A stretch of DNA of 64,000 bases from CBDCOD01 sp965219665 (GTDB taxonomy: Bacteria > Pseudomonadota > Gammaproteobacteria > CAKMZV01). Shown here in pieces: positions 59,064-64,000 of this stretch. Under the pieces are notes generated by a model that did not search any database, had not been told where the DNA came from, and worked only from the letters and a program-made list of their open reading frames with translations. The stretch spans positions 1 to 64,000 of the forward strand of contig CBDCOD010000022.1 in NCBI GenBank assembly GCA_965219665.1. Direction: 5' to 3'. How positions within the stretch are numbered: position 1 is the first letter of the stretch; each line of letters opens with the position of its first letter. A program made the position numbers and the translations under genes.

Positions 59064-59603
59064 ATGGCAAGGTTAAAAAAAGAATACATGGAGAATATTC
59101 GATCAGCTCTACAGGAGGAGCTAGGTCTTAAGAATATCAATGAAGTGCCTGAGATTACTAAAATCACTCTCAATATGGGTGTTGGTGAGGCAGCTGCGAA
59201 TAAAGCAGTTTTAGAACATGCTTTAAATGATTTAGAGCAAATATCTGGGCAAAAACCGATTAGGACCTATGCTCGCAAATCTGTGGCAAGTTTCAAAATT
59301 CGTGAAGGTTGGCCAGTTGGCTGCAAGGTTACTTTGCGCCGTGAAAGAATGTATGAGTTTTTAGATAGGCTGATTAATGTTGCTCTACCGCGTGTTCGAG
59401 ATTTTCGCGGTCTAAATCCTAAGAGTTTTGATGGGCAGAATAACTACAACTTGGGTCTTAAAGAGCAAATTGTCTTTCCCGAAATTGATTATGATAAAGT
59501 AGATAAATTACGCGGCTTGGATGTTGCAATTAGTATGAATGCTAAAAACATTGAGCATGCTAAAACGCTACTGAAAGCATTCCAATTCCCTCTGAAGGAC
59601 TAA
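59064..59603 (+). CDS. rplE: 50S ribosomal protein L5
   Basis: A 179-residue L5 with KITLNMGVGEAAANKAVLE, GCKVTLRRERMYEFLDRLI and the RDFRGLNPKSFDGQNNYNLG segment. It binds 5S rRNA and bridges to the 30S head. Confidence 0.98.
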   Translation: MARLKKEYMENIRSALQEELGLKNINEVPEITKITLNMGVGEAAANKAVLEHALNDLEQISGQKPIRTYARKSVASFKIREGWPVGCKVTLRRERMYEFLDRLINVALPRVRDFRGLNPKSFDGQNNYNLGLKEQIVFPEIDYDKVDKLRGLDVAISMNAKNIEHAKTLLKAFQFPLKD

Positions 59604-59618
59604 ATATAGTAGATTAAT

Positions 59619-59924
59619 ATGGCAAAAGAAAGTATGAAAATGCGTGATATTAAGCGCGCTAAATTGATTAAGAAATATGCTGAAAAGCGTGATGCGCTGC
59701 GAGCCACTATGAAGGATGTCAATGTAAGCATAAAGGATAAAATGGCAGCACAGGCAGTGTTACAAAAACTGCCTCGGGATTCGTCTCCTACTCGCCTCAC
59801 TTTGCGCTGCGCGTTGACGGGTCGCCCCAAAGGTTATTTCCGCAAATTTGGTCTATCACGTAATGCTCTGCGCGAGCAAGCCATGATGGGTAATATTCCT
59901 GGAATTAAAAAATCCAGTTGGTAG
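59619..59924 (+). CDS. rpsN: 30S ribosomal protein S14 (long, zinc-free type)
   Basis: A 101-residue S14 with RDIKRAKLIKKYAEKRDALRA, a RCALTGRPKGYFRKFGLSRNALRE stretch and a C-terminal GIKKSSW. It lacks the CxxC pairs of the short zinc-binding S14 type. It assembles into the 30S head. Confidence 0.97.
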   Translation: MAKESMKMRDIKRAKLIKKYAEKRDALRATMKDVNVSIKDKMAAQAVLQKLPRDSSPTRLTLRCALTGRPKGYFRKFGLSRNALREQAMMGNIPGIKKSSW

Positions 59925-59946
59925 TTTTTGAAACAAGGATATCGAT

Positions 59947-60345
59947 ATGAGTATGACTGATCCAGTTGCTGATATGCTAACCCGTATTCGCAATGCACAA
60001 TCTGCACGTAAAAAGTCAGTAATTATGGTTCACTCCAAATTGAAGCACGCTATTGCTAAAGTTTTGCAAGAAGAAGGCTATATTGCTGGTGTTACTGAGG
60101 AGACTTTAGAGGGCAACAAAAAAAGTTTAACTGTTGAGTTGAAGTATTACAACAACAAACCGGTTATTGAGCATATTAAGCGAGTGAGTCGCCCAGGCTT
60201 GCGCTCCTATGTGAGTAAGGACAAAATCCCATTGGTTCTCAATGGTTTAGGTATTGCCATTCTCTCCACTTCTAATGGCGTATGTAGTGACAAACAAGCA
60301 CGTGCCAACGGTGTTGGTGGTGAGTTGTTGTGTACAGTGACTTAA
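59947..60345 (+). CDS. rpsH: 30S ribosomal protein S8
   Basis: A 132-residue S8 beginning with MTDPVADMLTRIRNAQ, with the RVSRPGLRSYVSKDKIP stretch and the C-terminal VGGELLCTV. In E. coli S8 represses the spc operon; the target sequence was not identified here. Confidence 0.98.
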   Translation: MSMTDPVADMLTRIRNAQSARKKSVIMVHSKLKHAIAKVLQEEGYIAGVTEETLEGNKKSLTVELKYYNNKPVIEHIKRVSRPGLRSYVSKDKIPLVLNGLGIAILSTSNGVCSDKQARANGVGGELLCTVT

Positions 60346-60361
60346 CGGAGAATTATTAAGG

Positions 60362-60889
60362 ATGTCAAGAGTTGGAAAACAGCCTATTGCTATACCTGAT
60401 GATGTAAATGTCAGTTTGCAAGGCAATTTTATTGAAGTGAAAGGTTCCAAAGGTACCTTGTCACGTGAAATTAATGCACTGGTTACTGTGACACAAGAAA
60501 GCGGCAGCATTTCTTTTGGTGTACACAAGGATGAAGATTGGAAGTTTGCGGGAACAGAACGCGCTCTGGTAAATAATATGGTCATTGGAGTTAGTCAGGG
60601 GTTCAATAAGAAACTAGAGTTGATCGGAGTTGGGTATCGTGCCCAAATGAAAGGCTCAGTACTTAATTTGAATTTAGGATATTCGCACGATATTGATTTT
60701 CCAGTTCCCGAAGGATTGAATATAGAAACGCCTTCACAAACAGAAGTTGTTATTAGTGGGATGGATAAAAGTTTGGTAGGGCAGGCCGCTGCTAAGGTGC
60801 GTTCCTATCGTCCGCCGGAACCTTATAAAGGCAAGGGTGTCAAATACGCTGACGAACATATTCGCCGTAAAGAAGTAAAGAAAAAATAA
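60362..60889 (+). CDS. rplF: 50S ribosomal protein L6
   Basis: A 175-residue L6 starting MSRVGKQPIAIP, with KKLELIGVGYRAQMKG and the C-terminal PPEPYKGKGVKYADEHIRRKEVKKK. It is near the sarcin-ricin loop. Confidence 0.98.
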   Translation: MSRVGKQPIAIPDDVNVSLQGNFIEVKGSKGTLSREINALVTVTQESGSISFGVHKDEDWKFAGTERALVNNMVIGVSQGFNKKLELIGVGYRAQMKGSVLNLNLGYSHDIDFPVPEGLNIETPSQTEVVISGMDKSLVGQAAAKVRSYRPPEPYKGKGVKYADEHIRRKEVKKK

Positions 60890-60902
60890 TTGAGAGTTTA
60901 GA

Positions 60903-61256
60903 ATGGATAAGAAAACAAGTCGTTTACGAAGAGCAAAAAAAGCACGCTTTCGTATTCGTTTGGCTGGTTTATCGCGCTTAACAGTGCATAAAACACCCAA
61001 GCATATTTATGCACAAATATTCTCGCCAGACTTAAAAGAGGTGGAGGTTAGTTGTTCAACTCTTGAAAGTGAAGTGCGAGGACAGCTAAAGTCAACGTGC
61101 AATAAAGAGGCTGCAGGTATAGTAGGAAAATTACTGGCTGAGCGTGCTAAAGCAAAGGGTCTTGAACGTGTTGCTTTTGATCGCTCTGGCTTTAAGTATC
61201 ATGGTCGATTGGCTGAACTAGCTGATACTGCGCGTAAAAACGGTTTGCTCTTTTAA
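60903..61256 (+). CDS. rplR: 50S ribosomal protein L18
   Basis: A 117-residue L18 with RRAKKARFRIRL, LTVHKTPKHIYAQI and the C-terminal VAFDRSGFKYHGRLAELADTARKNGLLF. It binds 5S rRNA with L5. Confidence 0.97.
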   Translation: MDKKTSRLRRAKKARFRIRLAGLSRLTVHKTPKHIYAQIFSPDLKEVEVSCSTLESEVRGQLKSTCNKEAAGIVGKLLAERAKAKGLERVAFDRSGFKYHGRLAELADTARKNGLLF

Positions 61257-61291
61257 GAAACAGCAGCTCACAAAAGTTAAGAGGATAAGAG

Positions 61292-61813
61292 ATGGCACAA
61301 CGGAATAATAACAATGCAGCAGAAGCTCAAACAGATGGGTTGAATGAGAAGTTAGTCGGCGTTAACCGCGTATCAAAAGTAGTTAAGGGCGGTCGAATTT
61401 TTTCATTCACTGCTTTAGCCGTAGTTGGTGATGGTGAAGGGAAGGTCGGTTTTGGTAGTGGCAAGGCACGAGAAGTGCCTGTGGCTATTAAAAAGGCGAT
61501 GCAGCAAGCGCGTAGAGAGATGCAAGATATTGCATTAACTGAAGGCACTTTACAGCATTCAATTCGGTCAGTTCATGGTGCTGCACGAGTGGTCATGTTA
61601 CCTGCGCCAGAAGGAACTGGTGTTATTGCAGGTGGTGCAATGCGCTCAGTGTTTGATGTGGCTGGCGTTCGGAATGTCGTGGCTAAATGTATCGGTTCTT
61701 CTAATCCTATGAACGTAGTACGTGCTACTATAAAGGGGCTGGCCAATATGCATAGTCCTGAGGATATTGCAGAAAAACGTGGCAAAAGTGTTGCAGAAAT
61801 TTTAAATCGTTAA
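61292..61813 (+). CDS. rpsE: 30S ribosomal protein S5
   Basis: A 173-residue S5 with VNRVSKVVKGGRIFSFTALAVVGDGEGKVGFG and APEGTGVIAGGAMRSVFDVAGVRNVVAK. It is involved in decoding fidelity and mRNA entry. Confidence 0.98.
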   Translation: MAQRNNNNAAEAQTDGLNEKLVGVNRVSKVVKGGRIFSFTALAVVGDGEGKVGFGSGKAREVPVAIKKAMQQARREMQDIALTEGTLQHSIRSVHGAARVVMLPAPEGTGVIAGGAMRSVFDVAGVRNVVAKCIGSSNPMNVVRATIKGLANMHSPEDIAEKRGKSVAEILNR

Positions 61814-61828
61814 AACCTGAGTTAACAA

Positions 61829-62023
61829 ATGAAGAAAAAGCAAAGTACAGTAGAAGTAACGCTGGTTAAAAGTTTGATTGGTCGCAAGGCATCCCATCGC
61901 AACTGTGTACGGGGGTTAGGGCTACGTAAAGTACGTCAAAGCGTTCAAGTAATAGACACGCCTGAGAATAGAGGCATGATTAATGAAGTTTCATACATGT
62001 TGAAAGTAGAGGAGAAGGCATGA
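61829..62023 (+). CDS. rpmD: 50S ribosomal protein L30
   Basis: A 64-residue L30 with VTLVKSLIGRKASHRNCVRGLGLRKV and VIDTPENRGMINEVSYMLKV. Its TGA overlaps the rplO ATG (ATGA). Confidence 0.97.
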   Translation: MKKKQSTVEVTLVKSLIGRKASHRNCVRGLGLRKVRQSVQVIDTPENRGMINEVSYMLKVEEKA

Positions 62024-62451
62024 AATTAAATACAATCACTCCGATGAGTGGTTCACGCCCGACAGCAAAGCGTGTTGGTCGTGGTGCTGCATCAGGCTGG
62101 GGAAAAACATGCGGTCGTGGACAAAAAGGACAGAAATCCCGATCTGGTGGAACAGTTGCTCGTGGATTTGAGGGTGGTCAAATGCCTTTACAAATGCGCC
62201 TGCCTAAATTTGGGTTTTCTTCACGTTTGGCTCAAGTGACCGCGGAAGTACGTCTTTCTGATTTATCAAGGCTATCAGGTGATGAGGTTACATTTAAGAT
62301 TCTTCAAGAGGCAGGCATTGTGCGCCATAATATGAAACGTGCACGAATCATACTATCAGGCAGTGTTGATAAGGCTTTTACGGTGTCTGGAATTCATGTT
62401 ACTACAGGCGCACGCAAATTGATTGAAGCAGCAGGCGGCAAAATCGTCTAA
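62020..62451 (+). CDS. rplO: 50S ribosomal protein L15
   Basis: A 143-residue L15 with the glycine-rich GRGAASGWGKTCGRGQKGQKSRSGG N-terminal extension and GGQMPLQMRLPKFGF. Translationally coupled to rpmD and 29 bases before secY. Confidence 0.97.
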   Translation: MKLNTITPMSGSRPTAKRVGRGAASGWGKTCGRGQKGQKSRSGGTVARGFEGGQMPLQMRLPKFGFSSRLAQVTAEVRLSDLSRLSGDEVTFKILQEAGIVRHNMKRARIILSGSVDKAFTVSGIHVTTGARKLIEAAGGKIV

Positions 62452-62480
62452 CTTATGCACTATTCTTTGATATTAAAATA

Positions 62481-63797
62481 ATGGCAACTCCTTCTATTAA
62501 CAACCCCTCTGCAGTATCTGGCGAACTACGCAATAGAATTCTGTTTGTACTGATGGCGTTTGTTGTGTATCGATTAGGTACACACATTCCTATACCGTTT
62601 ATTGATCCTACTGCTTTAGCGGCTATGTTTGAACAGCAGCAGGGTACTATTTTAGATATGTTTAATATGTTTTCAGGGGGTGCGCTGGAAAGGCTGTCTA
62701 TTTTTGCTCTAGGTGTCATGCCTTATATTTCAGCCTCCATTATTATGCAGTTAATGACTGCAGTCATTCCAGCGTTAGAGCAGATTAAGAAAGAAGGGCA
62801 AAGCGGACAGCGCAAGATTACACAATACACTCGATATGGTACTATTGTTTTGGCAACTTTTCAAGGCTTAGGGGTTGCAATTGCTCTACAAAGCCAACAA
62901 GCAGGTGGTCTGGCAGTTGTTACGAACCCTGGGGTACTCTTCCAGTTTGTAACAGTTATTACGCTGCTTACTGGCACTGTATTCCTTATGTGGCTAGGTG
63001 AACAGATTACAGAACGTGGCATTGGTAATGGCATCTCTTTGCTGATTTTTGCCGGCATTGTCGCAGGATTGCCTTCTGCTTTAGGTGGAACATTTGAATT
63101 GGTTAGAACAGGTGAATTGAATGGTATATTTTTACTGCTGCTTGTCGTTTTAACTTTTGCTACTATTTCTTTTGTTGTTTTTTGTGAGCGAGGGCAAAGA
63201 CGTATTACAGTCAACTATGCACAGAAGCAACGTGGTCGTAAAATGTTTGGAGGTCAGACATCGCACCTTCCGCTCAAGTTGAATATGGCTGGAGTTATTC
63301 CACCTATTTTTGCTTCGAGCATTATTCTATTTCCTGCAACATTAGGTGGCTGGCTTGGCTCTGCAGAGAATTTAGGATGGTTGCAAGACATTGCCACAAA
63401 ACTAGGACCTGGTCAGCCCTTATATGTCATGTTTTATGCATTAGCTATTGTGTTCTTTTGCTTCTTTTACACTGCCATTGTATTTAACCCGCGTGAAACG
63501 GCTGATAATCTACGCAAATCAGGTGCATTCTTGCCCGGTATTCGTCCTGGTGAACAAACAGCAAACTATATTGATAGCATTTTGACACGCCTTACTCTTG
63601 CAGGTGCTGTGTATATAACCGGTGTGTGTCTGCTTCCTGAATTTTTGATTTTATACTGGAATGTGCCTTTCTATTTTGGTGGCACTTCTCTACTTATTAT
63701 CGTTGTCGTTGTAATGGATTTCATGACTCAACTGCAGTCTCATCTGCTATCAGGTCAATATGAAAGTCTGCTAAAGAAAGCGCAAGTCTCAAGATAG
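62481..63797 (+). CDS. secY: Protein translocase subunit SecY
   Basis: A 438-residue channel protein with ten hydrophobic segments. The RNRILFVLMAFVVYRLGTHIPIP start, the plug region FNMFSGGALERLSIFALGVMPYISASI, and cytoplasmic loops with RGQRRITVNYAQKQRGRKM and NPRETADNLRKSGAFLPGIRPG are characteristic. It forms the Sec channel with SecE and SecG (26720). The next gene is rpsM, 12 bases on; rpmJ, usual in this place, is missing. Confidence 0.98.
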   Translation: MATPSINNPSAVSGELRNRILFVLMAFVVYRLGTHIPIPFIDPTALAAMFEQQQGTILDMFNMFSGGALERLSIFALGVMPYISASIIMQLMTAVIPALEQIKKEGQSGQRKITQYTRYGTIVLATFQGLGVAIALQSQQAGGLAVVTNPGVLFQFVTVITLLTGTVFLMWLGEQITERGIGNGISLLIFAGIVAGLPSALGGTFELVRTGELNGIFLLLLVVLTFATISFVVFCERGQRRITVNYAQKQRGRKMFGGQTSHLPLKLNMAGVIPPIFASSIILFPATLGGWLGSAENLGWLQDIATKLGPGQPLYVMFYALAIVFFCFFYTAIVFNPRETADNLRKSGAFLPGIRPGEQTANYIDSILTRLTLAGAVYITGVCLLPEFLILYWNVPFYFGGTSLLIIVVVVMDFMTQLQSHLLSGQYESLLKKAQVSR

Positions 63798-63809
63798 GAG
63801 TTTAATTAT

Positions 63810-64000
63810 ATGGCACGTGTTGCTGGGATAAATATCCCCGATAAAAAACATATTGTGATTGCACTGCAATCCGTTTACGGCGTTGGTCAAACTATTGCTA
63901 AGAAAATATGTGTATCTGCTGGGGTAGATACACATATGAAAACGAGCGAATTGAGTGAGGCGCAACTAGAGACTATCCGATCTGTATTGTCTGAATACGT
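63810..64000 (+). CDS. rpsM: 30S ribosomal protein S13, truncated by window end
   Basis: The 63 visible residues start MARVAGINIPDKKHIVIAL and continue with the YGVGQTIAKKICVSAGV helix-hairpin-helix region. This is the N-terminal half of S13, which contacts the 50S subunit and P-site tRNA from the 30S head. A TAGGAG ribosome binding site precedes it and overlaps the end of secY. The rest lies outside the window. Confidence 0.97.
   Translation, partial: MARVAGINIPDKKHIVIALQSVYGVGQTIAKKICVSAGVDTHMKTSELSEAQLETIRSVLSEY

Noticed and set aside
1..64000. CRISPR array, insertion sequence, prophage or defence island
   Set aside because: No regularly spaced repeats, transposase, integrase, phage structural or restriction genes were seen on either strand.

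Overview
The window is a chromosomal segment of a gammaproteobacterium. Supporting signs are tRNA-Leu(GAG) directly after secG, an RpoD-type sigma factor, Hda, ZapA, Lgt-ThyA-FolA order, a type-B L31, and a complete S10-spc ribosomal protein cluster. By eye the DNA is moderately AT-rich. Genes are packed tightly, many stops and starts overlap, and I see no insertion sequence, prophage, CRISPR array or toxin-antitoxin pair. I cannot name the genus. The tkt-gap-pgk-pyk-fba operon with a Calvin-type class II aldolase occurs in Legionella/Coxiella-like and chemolithotrophic gammaproteobacteria, so a deep-branching gammaproteobacterium is likely.

Layout: 1-3385 (minus) a truncated 3-hydroxyacyl-CoA dehydrogenase gene and lutABC for L-lactate oxidation. 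3696-8312 rpsO-pnp, lgt, thyA, folA; trpF faces them. 9208-14383 hisBHAF-hisE, a frame-disrupted tyrS, and argB. 14417-15838 (minus) a PMT-type membrane glycosyltransferase. 16245-23083 tkt-gap-pgk-pyk-fba behind a structured leader. 23201-26546 a four-gene envelope cluster: M14 murein peptidase, NTF2-fold partner, L,D-transpeptidase and AmpD. 26720-30075 secG, tRNA-Leu, rpoD, rpmE2 and a secreted nuclease. 30108-34776 hemE-moaE-folB, two glycolipid/LPS genes, tRNA-Lys and gmhB. 34795-38362 dnaX, tRNA-Arg, a DUF2066 protein and hda. 38368-44061 (minus) argG-galU-pgi, zapA, tusA and icd. 44572-50080 prpBCD, acuI and a metallo-hydrolase. 50570-53109 RNase E and a HAD enzyme. 53239-64000 the ribosomal cluster rpsJ to secY, with rpsM cut by the window end.

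Functionally this is mostly core metabolism. Lactate (LutABC), fatty acyl (partial HADH) and propionyl/acrylyl-CoA (PrpBCD, AcuI) catabolism feed central carbon flow through the glycolytic/gluconeogenic operon and Icd. The murein cluster combines L,D-transpeptidation with muropeptide recycling. I found no clearly undescribed system. The observations most worth checking are the tyrS frameshift at a CCCC run, a his cluster without hisI, a 21-bp palindrome on the prp promoter, tandem palindromes upstream of lutA, a leader hairpin that includes the tkt ribosome binding site, a long structured leader before RNase E, an internal promoter and hairpin before rplC, and the absence of rpmJ between secY and rpsM.
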